Of a stretch of DNA of 40,253 nt, positions 1 to 10,099 are shown in pieces. The notes under the pieces were generated by a model. That model did not search any database and was not told the DNA's origin. It worked only from the letters and a program-made list of their open reading frames with translations. The stretch's first letter is position 1; every line of letters starts with the position of its first letter. The position numbers and the translations under genes are program-made. The stretch covers positions 1 through 40,253 of the forward strand of contig JAUCBJ010001960.1 of assembly GCA_032718475.1 (NCBI GenBank), read 5' to 3'. This stretch comes from Nemertoderma westbladi. Lineage: Eukaryota; Xenacoelomorpha; Nemertodermatida; Nemertodermatidae.

Positions 1-423
1 AGGCTATCCAACATTTATTCAATTTTTGCACATGCTATCCAACAGTCATTCAATTTTAGCAGAGGGTATCCAACAGTTATTCAATTTTTGCACAGGCTAT
101 CCAACAGTTATTCATTTTTTGAACAGGTAATCCAACATTTATTCAATTTTTGCACAGGCTATCCAACATTAATTCAATTTTTGCACAGGCTATCCAACAG
201 TTATTCAATTTTTGCACAGGCTATCCAACAGTTATTCAATTTTTGCACAGGCTATCAAACAGTTATTCAATTTTTGAACAGGTTATCCAACATTTATTCA
301 ATTTTTGCACAGGCTATCCAACATTAATTCAATTTTTGCACAGGCTATCCAACAGTTATTCAATTTTTGCACAGGCTATCAAACAGTTATTCAATTTTTG
401 CACAGGCTATCTAACAGTTATCG
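1..423. repeat. 31-bp tandem minisatellite
   Basis: About 13-14 copies of a 31-bp unit containing TTCAATTTTTGCACAGGCTA, with a few substitutions (for example GAACAGG for GCACAGG, ATCAAAC for ATCCAAC). The array runs off the left edge, so its true length is unknown. The unit length is not a multiple of three and the unit lacks stop codons in several frames, so it yields long but meaningless open frames. Confidence 0.95.
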
Positions 424-1223
424 GAAATGTACAGTATTTATTAAAAAGGCCAAAGATTGTTTCCCGGATGTCTGGGATACATTTTACATTATTATGGCAG
501 GAAGTCTCAAATAAATTTACAGTTATACCGGTACCACGTAGGGGCCTACTGATATCAGGATATGCAGCCTTTGTTATACTGTAGAAAGGTTTTTCTGCGC
601 TTTCAGCTACCGTAAATTTAAATTTATTATTACGTACCATGTGATATTTCATTATACATACGACACTTCAAAACGTATTCCAGTAAATATCCAACTTCTT
701 AATATAATTTTACTGTATAATCTTAATTAAGATAAGCACATTCAATAAGCACATACAGTAGGCCATATATTCAATACGATATTGTATTGTATTACACGGA
801 CACGGTGATACAGTATAATAAGTACCGTATTAGTACTACTTGTTCTTGCAAAATGACCAATTTCGCAACTACAGTATGCCTACTGTAAAATATAATTATA
901 ATACAATATTAACAAGCCAATTATTTGCGTTTTTAACACTCAGGGAAGTGTGATTATGTTATGATTCGCCTACAGCATTCTGCAATAATGTGGTTTATAT
1001 ATAAAAATAACTCAAACATACGAGAGAGAGAAATTTATACCTTTTAATATTTATTCGTAATGTTATCACACACATTACATTATAATCTATTTGACAAGGG
1101 CAGTTTGTGATTTAACATTAAATTAAAATTAAATATACAGTAGGAGCATTCAGCGTTCACGATGTTGTAAATAATGTCAAAAAATATCGACATCTTCCGA
1201 AGCATTGGTTCATTAAGGGCGAC
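424..1223. other. AT-rich intergenic sequence
   Basis: No convincing gene is visible. The stretch is AT-rich and contains many copies of TACAGTA or its complement TACTGTA. A short GA run lies near 1021-1031. Confidence 0.6.
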
Positions 1224-1648
1224 TTATTTTACATACATCGGTGCTGGTCGAGCTTTATAAACGGGTATAGTTATTGTACCTTCATTAGAAACGAAAAACG
1301 ATATGTGTGAATCTTCCGAATATATGCAGGACGCATCTGAAGGCAAAGGTGAAACAGCTGGTGTATTGTAACCTCGAAACTTGTTTGGCGGCTCAATGGA
1401 TGAAGGAACTCGAAATGTGACAATCGGTGATTTGGGCACTTTGAAGCCTTTGCGTTTCATTAGGAACAACACAAATAATGAAACCACAACGACGACGAGA
1501 CTTCCATAAAAGACACTGCTCACTATGATCAAGGCTATCCTAGATGCTGATGACCAACCAGATGCCATTAATAATGAAATGTTGTCCAAACACGGCCGAG
1601 CACCTATCCAAAAACAGCCGAGCACGTAAATATTTTCTGAATTTGCAG
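1224..1648 (-). CDS. Possible 3' exon of a single-pass membrane protein
   Basis: An open frame on the minus strand ends with TAA at 1224-1226. It has a hydrophobic segment of about 23 residues (roughly from ALIIVSSVFYGS to SLFVLFL) followed at once by MKRKG, the pattern of a type I transmembrane anchor with positive residues on the cytoplasmic side. A short Ser/Pro-containing tail of about 75 residues follows. No ATG lies at the 5' end of the frame: upstream codons are open to about 1690 and could be entered from an intron at the AG dinucleotides complementary to 1649-1650 or 1637-1638. The first internal ATG is just before the membrane segment. An AATAAA on the minus strand near 1050 could be a poly(A) signal. 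I do not recognise the family. It may be the last exon of a receptor-like gene or a chance frame. Confidence 0.4.
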
Positions 1649-3225
1649 CTGAGTTTGCATAGGGTACAGTTCCTCTTGTATTTAATTGTAATTATAACAA
1701 AGTTTTAAGAACTTGGACACTACAGTATTATCGAAACACCATGTGTATTATCCTCTGTATAATTATTATTTGCGGATCTTTGTAATATATTTATCTTATT
1801 ACATGTCAGACAATGTCAGTTTATTTGAGTCGGTTTTCCTATTGGTACATTACTGAATGCTCTCCAATGCTCTCCAGTTATGCGTAAAAGTAAGAAAAAT
1901 GCCACACCTAAACTAATACAATGGCATCACTTATTATGTAGTCAGTATTCACCGCACAAAGAGGTTTCTTTGTCGAATATAAGTGTAATGTAGCATGCAG
2001 GTAATGCCTTGGGTGTGTTTTTCAACTCATTTCTTGTAGGCCTATGTTCTCTATGTGAGGAAAGTCACTTTGAGATCTTCTACGGTAGGGGCTATCCTAC
2101 GGCCTACAAATCTACTAATATGAAGCTATAGAATATCTCTAACCGTAAAGTCCAGTAGTATACCGCTTACCAGATCCTAGTAACGATATATCTTACCGTA
2201 AGATCTAGTAATGAAACGGGCTCGTACAGTATCTGACAACAAATCCCAGTCCAGGGTATCTAAACAAACAGATACAATACACAAACGACTACTGGCGAGG
2301 AGCAGAGCCTAGTGTCTATTCTATGTACGTGAGCGGGTCTAATGCCTACGAACTAGACAAAAGGAAACCTGTCCTCTAACCGGTATGGCAGATGTACAGT
2401 TACAGTAACAGACCAAACTCACGGGAAAACAATCCCCGCGCAGCGAATCCTAACTAGCGCTGACAGTCCTAAATACCGTAACTTGCCGCGGTGTGATTTA
2501 TATGGTTTATATACGAGCTAGTGGGTTAACAGACCTAGCGTAACAATACTGATCCCCGTGCTAAATCAGTCTAAAAAGGGTCGTGCCTAATGTAACTATA
2601 CCGCTGCTCTGACAAACAACAGTTTAATAACGAAATAAATACTCCTTCTTGCCGTAACTAAATATCAGATCCTAAATTTACAAATACCAACAGTAAGATA
2701 TATATATATCTGCCTAAAGTAATCTAAAGTGCGCTATCTAGTAGAACTCTAAGGGTAAATATGTTTTAGGGCGTGTGGTGTGTGGGTGTGTTACAATAAA
2801 ACAATTTTGGTGTATATCATTTTACTAGGTTTTAGTGATTCTCTGACCAAAACAATACCGTGCGCTAGCTACTAAAATAAACTAGTCGCGTTTTGTAGAA
2901 CTTTATACTTACAAATGACGTCAAAGCTCTCTCCTTCCTATCCACAACTCAACCCGGGCAACCACGGTGTTAGTAACTACACCCGTGATCGGCACAAATA
3001 CCAGATTCTGGTTGTAAGATAAGAAATAGGGGTTAATTGCTACCGTACGTTAGCTGATCTGGTATACAAATTTGATTCTAGAACTTTGTTGCCGCGGTAG
3101 TTAGCAGCAATACCTATCAGTACGTGGCAAGGCGCGGTAGGATATTAATAAAACCTCCCTAGGCCAAGCGGTGTGCCGGTAGCAGAAATACTCCTTGCCT
3201 GATCAAATAACTAAGTTCAGACAAA

Positions 3226-3241
3226 GGGGGGGGGGGGGGGG
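3226..3241. repeat. Poly-G tract, 16 bp
   Basis: An uninterrupted run of 16 G. Similar runs recur across the window inside and outside the retrotransposons. The exact length is unreliable in any assembly. Confidence 0.9.
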
Positions 3242-3411
3242 TACTAATGTATATTCTACAAAGCGAACCGGTACCAAACGGTCAGTGGTGCGAATCACTA
3301 AATTATGGAACATATGCTGTCTGTACCTAATATGTACTCGCGTACTGACGGACGGCAATAGTTCGCACCTGTGAGGTATACAGGTTAACCCAGGGATTTG
3401 CAATACTGACT

Positions 3412-3435
3412 GGGGGGGGGGGGGGGGGGGGGGGG
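3412..3435. repeat. Poly-G tract, 24 bp
   Basis: An uninterrupted run of 24 G, the longest in the window. It may form G-quadruplex or triplex structures. No gene is nearby. Confidence 0.9.
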
Positions 3436-3700
3436 CTCTGTCAGAATATAGTTATTTGATCCTAAATTTTGCGGCGTCCCAGAACGGCGTCACGCTTACC
3501 CTGATCTATAGGTCTTACGTCGGGCAAGGGCGTCAAACAAAGTCTTACCTTCCTCGGAAATCGGGCGCTGCATGGCAAGGTGGAGTATTTCGTAGGGCGA
3601 AGGGGGTGCGCGGTCTAATCTAATGTGGGCGCTAGCGTGTTGTGGACATCATTTCCCTGCGTTGCTGACGGCCTAACGGTCTAGGCGGCCATCTTCCTAA

Positions 3701-4090
3701 TGCTTGGCTGTCCCAAAGGTGGACGTTCAGAAATATACATGTTCAGAAGTTTACAGTATATTTACAGTTTTCAAAGATTTATCAAACAGATTACTAAATT
3801 TATAACAAAAGAAACAAATACTAAGTTAACAAGAGTTAACAAAGTAAGAGTGACAACTAGAATGATAAATATAGTCAAGGTGATAACCGAAGGCAAACCA
3901 GCCCTTTATATACTAAATATGGGACATAGAATCCGCTAGAACCTTCCAGAGCATTCCATGGCCTCACATTGGAGCAATAAGATGTTCTATGCCCTATGAT
4001 TGGCCCAACTCATCGCTCCATGTGTTGTACGCACCTCATTGGTTTATCTAATTATACCAAATGAAAATAAATTGCCCAAAAATGCAAATT
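3701..4090. other. Unassigned sequence next to a tRNA-like element
   Basis: No convincing gene. A 79-codon open frame at 3700-3939 is low-complexity and has no recognisable domain. The segment from about 3940 to 4090 could be the 3' body of a minus-strand SINE whose tRNA-like head is at 4094-4166; that is inference. Confidence 0.3.
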
Positions 4091-4093
4091 TCC

Positions 4094-4166
4094 CGACTGA
4101 GATTCGAACTCGTAACCTATCTGTAATGTAACCAACGCCTTAACCATCTGACCACTACGCCATGAG
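4094..4166 (-). repeat. tRNA-derived sequence, probable SINE head or tRNA pseudogene
   Basis: Read on the minus strand this has an A-box-like segment (complement of 4136-4154, TGGTCAGATGGTTAAGGCG) and a B-box-like segment (complement of 4099-4111, GAGTTCGAATCTC) at tRNA spacing. The acceptor-stem halves do not pair and the anticodon arm does not form a clean five-pair stem, so it is not a functional tRNA. The intact internal RNA polymerase III promoter boxes fit a tRNA-derived SINE or a decayed tRNA copy. Confidence 0.55.
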
Positions 4167-4839
4167 ATTAACTACGGGTTTTATGTGTACCAATATGAAT
4201 AGACATATTACATTACTGTAATTTAATCAAAATGCGTCGGATTTTAGAAAGTTTTTACGTTAAACTACAAATGCTATCTTATAGTGAAATAATCCATCAC
4301 CGCTCCATGAAAACAGTAAGTAAGGCTGTTTTCACCAATCGAAATATAAACTATTTACAAAATATTTTTAAGTCTACTTGTGGGGGGGCCTAAAATATAA
4401 AATAATCACTACCTAATTATTGCATACTTAATATTGCAGGTACGGCGTAAATACAATCTATCATACATACAAATACAAATTTACCAATTAACTTTAGTGC
4501 ATAAAATACAAAAAAAAGCTTTCGGTTATCAAGATAAGCAAATTAAACAAAATCAGAACAAAACAAATCAGAACAAATTAAATCAGAACAAATTAAACAA
4601 ATAATTCCAAAGTTTTCAATAATCTTTCATATATTGTAAATATACATAATAAATTTACCAAATTAAATCAGTCCAAATATAATTAACATAAAGCGCTAAT
4701 AAATTCCAAATAAGTCTTAAAGTGTCCTCCTGACGAATTAAAGTTCGTCCTACTGTTCCGGACATCCTCTCCCGAGCACTAATTGCCAACGGCAGGCCCA
4801 CAAGCCTTCCTTCTCTATCTCGCTCCTTCAAAACCAACG

Positions 4840-4940
4840 TCCAATATAAATATCCAAATATAATATCCAAATATAAATATCCAATATAAATATCCAATAT
4901 AAACATCCAAATAAAATATCCAATATAAATATCCAATCGG
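4840..4940. repeat. Short AT-rich tandem repeat
   Basis: Degenerate copies of a roughly 14-bp unit of the type AATATCCAATATAA. It lies between two similar short segments (about 4795-4830 and 4930-4975) that both read, on the minus strand, as GGAGCGAGAT...AAGGAAGGCTTG. Confidence 0.6.
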
Positions 4941-4976
4941 TAGGCTCGCAAGCCTTCCTTTCTTCATCTCGCGCTC

Positions 4977-5393
4977 CTATTCCTTGGCTGAACGGGCTTG
5001 TCCACGCCCTCTAATACGATTGGGTGGTGGTCGGGATCGAACTGGACTCGGACTTCGGTGTCGAGCTGTCGGTGGTTCTAAAACGCTAGGAAAGGGGACG
5101 ACGGGAGTTTCGCACATCCGTCGTGCACTCAGTCCTCTAAATCCTCGTCCAATTCCAATTGTTGGCTTAACATCGGATCGAGTCTCCACAACGCTGGGAG
5201 GAAGTCGAAAGGGTGGGACTGTTCCGTCCGCTGACACCTCGCTCTCTGACGTCGTCTGAATTCTAATGGGTTCCGGCAAAGCGTATCCTGTCCCTCCGCG
5301 TGGTTCTCTAGCGAGGGAAACCGTGCCCCGAGTCATCCGGATTTGCGACTTCGATGTCGTCCTCTCGGCGACATTTACTACCTTCTTAATCTC
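4977..5393 (-). CDS. Unrecognised GC-rich Pro/Arg-rich reading frame
   Basis: A minus-strand frame open from just after a TAA (5394-5396) to a stop near 4977, in a GC- and CpG-rich island inside AT-rich DNA. The predicted product is about 138 residues, rich in Pro, Arg, Ser and Thr, and looks intrinsically disordered (for example RHRSPSPVRSRPPPNRIRGR). The first ATG gives 119 residues. The plus-strand overlap is also open, so coding direction is uncertain. Composition resembles the disordered Gag parts of the BEL elements further right, but I see no alignable motif. It could be an antisense fragment of a retroelement gag or an exon of a host disordered protein. Confidence 0.3.
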   Translation of the reverse strand, partial: EIKKVVNVAERTTSKSQIRMTRGTVSLAREPRGGTGYALPEPIRIQTTSESEVSADGTVPPFRLPPSVVETRSDVKPTIGIGRGFRGLSARRMCETPVVPFPSVLEPPTARHRSPSPVRSRPPPNRIRGRGQARSAKE

Positions 5394-5396
5394 TTA

Positions 5397-7240
5397 TCCG
5401 CCCTTCTGGGCTCTAAGTATACGAAGTTGCGAAATGAAATGAATGTTACAACTACAATGCACCCCAATGAAAACCCTCCATATTATTGCAAGGTGCACCC
5501 TGACCACCAATATCCAGGTGCACCCCAATATTAAGATAATACTTTCCTTGTTTTTTTCTAATAATAATATATTCTACATTTATGAAAACACCTGATAATA
5601 TATTTAATTAAACAGCAGACGATTATGTGATGAATATTATATTTGCTATTTATATACCATAACATGAAATATAAATGGGTACTTTTATATTCGGCTATAG
5701 CAATTGTAGTTTCACTAAAATCTGAAATTACATTATCATTTTAAAGTTTTTGCTTGAAACGGGTATCTGAATTAATGTGATAAAAATATAAATTATAAAT
5801 AATTATTAATATAAAGAGCTGCACTACAATAGAGCAAATAAAGATATCTTTATTTTCTACAGTTGGTCAATATAGGAAATAAATATAATATGTATCTAAT
5901 AACAAGATTTTCATTCATATTTAGTATCATAGGGCTATAATTAAGTTAAGGGCTATATTAATAAGAATGATTAGTTTTACTACAGTGTACTGATTTAGTT
6001 AAGATATCTTTGAAATATATTTTAATTATATATCACTGATTATTAATATAATACATGCAGCATGAGTATAATTTTAATTAATTTTAATGTTTATTACAAA
6101 AACATCAAAAATATTACCAGTACCACAGACCTGGTTATGTGAAAGCATACAGTGACATCCTGGTCACAATAATATTACTGCACTATATGAAAGTAGAATG
6201 CTCAGCAAAATTAGAAAATAAAAGGAAAGTTATAGTAATAAAAAACAATACTTTAATTACTATGCAATCTACATTACTTATTCTTTATTTTAATTATGAT
6301 GATATAGGATTTATACAGAACAATTTATTATAATAGTAATGTAATAAGTAAAATATATTTTCTATAATACGTATGTGATTTTTGACCTAACGCTAATTTT
6401 TGAACCAAATGTTGATTTTTTTGCCGTCAGTCCAATTGACTGACGACTCATTCAAGGTGAAAAAGTTGTCAGTCAAAATGACTGATGACTCGTTTAGGAT
6501 TGCAGAGTTCTTGTGAGGAATTGTACATACTGTGTACTATTGTAAACAACATTCAAGATGTTCATTGGAATTCTAAATATCTGTCGGCAGCAAGCTTTAT
6601 TAAAATGAGAGAAAGCTCTTCATATTTAAATATACCACTACGATGAATTTAACGTATATTTTTTTAATGCAAAATATTGTTTCATTGTTTGATTTTGTTT
6701 GTTTGTAAAGTAAAGTTATGCAGAGGAAATTTATAATTTTGGGTTTTCCAACTCTATGTTTTCCAAATCTTCTCTGGTCAGACCATGATAGCCGAAACAT
6801 CGGATTGGAAACATATTAACTTTCAGCCAATTTGGTCCAAGCCAATGCCTTCTAGTCACCCACTCTAATTACTTTTCAAATTGATCATCATTGGTAAAAA
6901 TGTGATTTGTTGCAAGTGTCTTGGTTCATGAGCAAGAAGATGGTTTTCGATTTCAAAAATATAGCTTCGACTTTCACTTGTTTCTCCGAAAAAAATGGGA
7001 CAAAAAGGACATTTTGCCCAAAATCAACGCACATTTAGGCTACTTTTATATTTGGACAGTTTTATTGGATTATCTAAAAATTCCAGAATATACTTCATTC
7101 ATTCATATGTTAAAGGTACATTGAGCACCACTTGCTACTACAGTTTGTTATACTTTCAATATTTTAAGTTCATTATAAACACCGTCTGCAATTCACTGAG
7201 AATTTGCTTGTCTACTCTGTTTGAGTATGATGATGATAAT
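5397..7240. other. AT-rich sequence upstream of the LRAT-like gene
   Basis: No convincing gene. Near 6421-6490 there are two related short segments built around CAGTC..GACTGA.GACTC. Short open frames here (for example 6139-6333) have no domain and strongly AT-biased codons. The 5' exon(s) or promoter of the LRAT-like gene could lie in this stretch. Confidence 0.4.
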
Positions 7241-7776
7241 ATGATCTCTCTAGATGAAATAATGTCACAAGAATATCCGTTTTATCTATTCACTGGACTG
7301 CCTACGTTTTCAAACTACCGAATTAAAAGACTGATTGGTATAGAAATGCGAAACATATTTAATAATGACGAGAACAACTATGATGTAAAACAGGTTGATT
7401 CAAGAACTGGCCATCCATACTTCTTGGTGAGGGAAGTTTACAAACTTCAAGAATCCCACCTTATTTATGCTGCCATTGCTGAAAACGTGGATGTCAGTGA
7501 TCTGGCCCTGTATGTATCCGGCTGTAAAGTCGCGTTCCTCCGATTACCAACAGGAATGGACATATTCGAATACTATCATACATGGCTTCTGCTGAGACGA
7601 AATAATGGCGGAGTACATATCATGGAAATGGCCAAGGAACCATGGGATGACATAGAAGGGAATGTTCTCGTCACCATAAACAATACTGAAGAAGTGCATA
7701 ACCGTAGACCTGGAACAATTGCTATGGATACAAGTTATATGAAACATACACAAGGCATCAACATGGCCAAAACTAT
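7241..7776 (+). pseudogene. LRAT-like domain protein, 5' part, split by BEL-1
   Basis: The frame is open well upstream; I chose the ATG at 7241, with a second in-frame ATG at 7262. The fragment encodes about 178 residues. It shows the first half of an LRAT/H-REV107-like (NlpC/P60 superfamily) domain: a His in EYYHTWLL (codon 7577-7579) where LRAT proteins have their HW motif, and a second His in GGVHIMEM (codon 7616-7618). The catalytic NC motif is missing because the retrotransposon BEL-1 begins at 7777; it is found on the far side (19159-19164). LRAT-family enzymes are thiol acyltransferases or phospholipases acting on membrane lipids; the activity here is inferred only. The region just upstream has possible splice acceptors (TTTGAG near 7225, TCTCTAG near 7254), so an upstream exon is possible. 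Confidence 0.6.
7772..7776. repeat. Target-site duplication of BEL-1, left copy (ACTAT)
   Basis: ACTAT directly precedes the TG start of the left LTR and is repeated at 19099-19103 directly after the CA end of the right LTR. Five base pairs is usual for BEL/Pao integration. It lies inside codons of the LRAT-like gene. Confidence 0.93.
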
Positions 7777-8359
7777 TGTGAGCGGATTCAATTCCGCCCA
7801 CCACCCCATAAAGTTGGGAAGTGGCACCTTTTAGCAATATTGGGGATACGAGGTTAATCCCCAATTAACCTCGTATCACACACCCAGTAAATGGGGACAA
7901 CAAACCCCGAAGGGCCACACACAAAAGGAGGTCAGAGGTTAAACCTCTGGGAGGGGAAAGTAACAGCAGTGAGGGGGAAACACTCCCACAGAGTTGAGGG
8001 CGAGAATTAGGTTATTGGCCAATGAGAGCCAAGAAACGCATCCGCTAGGTACAATGGCCATAAGTAATGTAGCTAATCAATATATATATTACCGGTCAGT
8101 GCCCAACATTCAGTTATCTCAGTTGTTCAGGGCAGTAAGGTGACACTTTATACCGTCACCGCCATCACCAATTATTATTCTGTATTACTGATTTACCGAC
8201 ACTGTGCTATCTGTATTACATTATCATTGTATACTATATATTACCATCAAAGTTTATCAACAATATCGGAACAACAAACTCTTCCTTTTCCAATCACACG
8301 GTGCGGCCCTGACGCGTAAATAAACCAAAACTCGGTCGGGATCCTCTGATCCCGTCACA
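7777..8359 (+). repeat. BEL-1 left LTR
   Basis: 583 bp, TG...CA ends. Contains a 13-bp perfect inverted repeat (7846-7858 with 7864-7876), a TATA-like ATATATATATTA near 8080, and AATAAA at 8319-8324 as likely poly(A) signal. A copy at 18511-19098 differs by about ten substitutions and by the length of a G run. A related LTR subfamily flanks BEL-2, and a truncated relative is at 38213. Confidence 0.95.
7846..7876 (+). promoter_or_regulatory. Conserved LTR hairpin
   Basis: A 13-bp perfect stem (ATACGAGGTTAAT with its complement) and a 5-base loop, CCCCA. The same structure is present in all LTR copies in the window. The BEL-2 subfamily changes both arms in step (an A-T pair becomes G-C). The role is unknown: RNA packaging, poly(A) control or another cis function are possible. 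Confidence 0.7.
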
Positions 8360-8423
8360 GTATAAAGTTACCCACTGACCCTAAAGAAACTGTGACTGCC
8401 AGCCACTATTCAGAAAGTCAAAG

Positions 8424-10095
8424 ATGAGCGAACACCGAGACTTAGAGGGAGAGACGACACCGCCGCGGACCCCAGACGATACGAACGAAACGATCCGCGA
8501 GGCCGCGACGCGACGGTATCGACCCGCAACACTGGACTCACCGGAGAGGAATGATCCGGTAGCCCAGGCGGAGGGCGGCCGTCTACCACAACGAGGGACG
8601 AGTGAGTGGAGAGAAGGGAGAGACGAGTCGACGCACGATGGCGCATGTCGCCGGCCAGCCACAGGCCGAGGGTGACGGACGGCCCACCGGAACGGCGATG
8701 GTGGGGCCGCTGGTACGATGCCGAACGCGGAGAGAAAGATGAGATGTCGGCGACGAGGACGCCGGGGTCAGCGACCGGCTCCGGCGGGCTTACAACGCCA
8801 CAAAGAAACAGCTGAGGGAAGCCAAGGAAGGAGCAAAGGTGGACCAGGTGAAACTAGAGAAGCGACTAGGTGAGTCGAACAAACATTTTAAATACCTAGT
8901 TCACTTCGGGCAGGGAGAACTAGCCAGTGAGAGAGCGAGGTGGGTCGCCACCGAACTATTTGAACTGTGGCGATCCGGGATTATGGAGCCCCAAATTGTG
9001 TACATAGGGCTGTATTTAGTGGATGCCAGGGGTATTAAGTTAGTGGGTTGGGCAGACCCACACGAGGGCGAATCCGAGATGAACCCTGAGGATTCGGTCT
9101 CGTCGGTTAGCGAAAATCCCAGAAAGCGGGGGAAAGTTAGCAGGACGGAGAGGCGACGGGAGTCCGTCGCGACCGTCAAGTTCGCTACATCCTCCACAAA
9201 GTAAGAAGGGTGTTAGAAATAGATCTGGCGTGCCAGTTGGATATGGTGGCGCTAGACCAAAAGGAGTTAGAGAGACAGTTGGAAGAGGGGAGTGCATTGT
9301 TGGAAAGAGAGAGGGATCTGGCGAGAGAGAATAGAGAGAGGGCCGAGAGGGTCGCGAGAAACTTCAGAGTGTATGAGGAGATATAAATGAGGGAAGGAAA
9401 GGAGTGGGAAGAGCGAGAGGCAAAAGAGATGAGTGAACGTAAAGATCGAGAGGCGAAAGAGGCGAGTGAACGTAAAGAGTGTGAGGCGAGAGGGGCGACC
9501 GAGCGAAAAGAGCGTGAGGCGAGACGACTTGAGAGGATTGCGAGAGAGGCGGAATTGGCCGAGCAGAGTCTGCGAGAAGATAGGGAGAGAGAGAGAACGG
9601 GAAAGCGTGTGCGAGATGATATGCATGCCCGGCTGAGGGGATGCAATATCAGGCCAAACAAAAGCGCCGACTGGAACTGGCGCAGTTGGGGCTGTCAGAA
9701 AGTGAGGCTGGCTCGGGTAGTATTTATGGGGAGCCAGAAGTTATGGAAACGTTTGTTAATACCCCACTTACAGGAACCGGACGACAGACCCAAGACTGGT
9801 GTAACCATATGGGCGGGGGGGGGGGGGGGGTGGTAATAATAATACGTTAGAGAACGTTAATATTAATAGTACCGTAGTGGATAACCCTAATCAAACTTTT
9901 ATTGCAGGAAATAATATTTTGCCCGATAATAGTCATTTAAATCCGAACGACCCTAATCTAAATGTAGAAAATAATTCAAATAACCCAGATTCGAATTTAC
10001 AAAATAATTCAAATAATTTAAATATGCAAAATAATCTAAATAATAATCTTAATTCAAACGAACACTCCAACCAAAATATATATTGGAAAACAATA
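8424..10095 (+). pseudogene. BEL-1 gag, N-terminal part (frameshifted)
   Basis: Starts at ATG 8424 (MSEHRDLEGETTPPRTPDD) 64 bp after the LTR. Homology to BEL-2 (22209-23820) shows the layout: an Arg/Pro-rich disordered N terminus, a segment with KRLGESNKHFKYLVHFGQGE and ARWVATELFELW, a second basic disordered stretch, a long charged coiled coil (about 9240-9590, with repeated SERKEREA-type units), a conserved QYQAKQKRRLELAQ segment, a poly-G run and an Asn-rich tail. Frames change several times (near 8610, 8830, 9220, 9640 and at the poly-G), so the copy is inactive. Gag proteins assemble the retroelement particle; this N-terminal part has no recognisable capsid domain, which in this family would lie further downstream and has been deleted here. 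Confidence 0.8.
9815..9830. repeat. Poly-G tract inside gag, 16 bp
   Basis: Encodes poly-Gly. Upstream (SESEAGSGSIYGEPE...) and downstream (Asn-rich) Gag sequences are in different frames across the tract. BEL-2 has a 21-bp run at the same position (23617-23637). Confidence 0.9.
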
Positions 10096-10099
10096 TTAA
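10096..10099. repeat. TTAA target duplication, left
   Basis: TTAA directly flanks the inverted terminus CCCTTTCCGGCC, and is matched by TTAA at 12064-12067. TTAA is the hallmark target site of piggyBac-type elements. Confidence 0.85.

Larger units (their letters stand above)
1690..3700. other. Intergenic sequence, no gene seen
   Basis: No coding pattern is visible. The stretch is rich in short motifs of the type CCGTAA, CTAGTAA and TACAGTA and has two long poly-G runs (listed separately). Open frames across the poly-G runs are composition artefacts. Confidence 0.5.

Noticed and set aside
88-584. Open frames encoding HRLSNSYSIFAQAIQ-type repeats
   Set aside because: They are translations of the 31-bp minisatellite, which lacks stops in several frames; no protein family.
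3700-3939. 79-codon frame
   Set aside because: Low-complexity Lys/Thr/Ile content, no motif and no conserved neighbour; not supported as a gene.
7241-7776. LRAT-like frame as part of the retrotransposon
   Set aside because: It lies outside the LTRs and continues in frame across the target-site duplication on the other side, so it is the insertion target, not cargo.
9185-9661. Ser/Leu/Arg-rich minus-strand frames opposite gag
   Set aside because: Mirror of the charged coiled coil in gag; same effect at 23036-23398.
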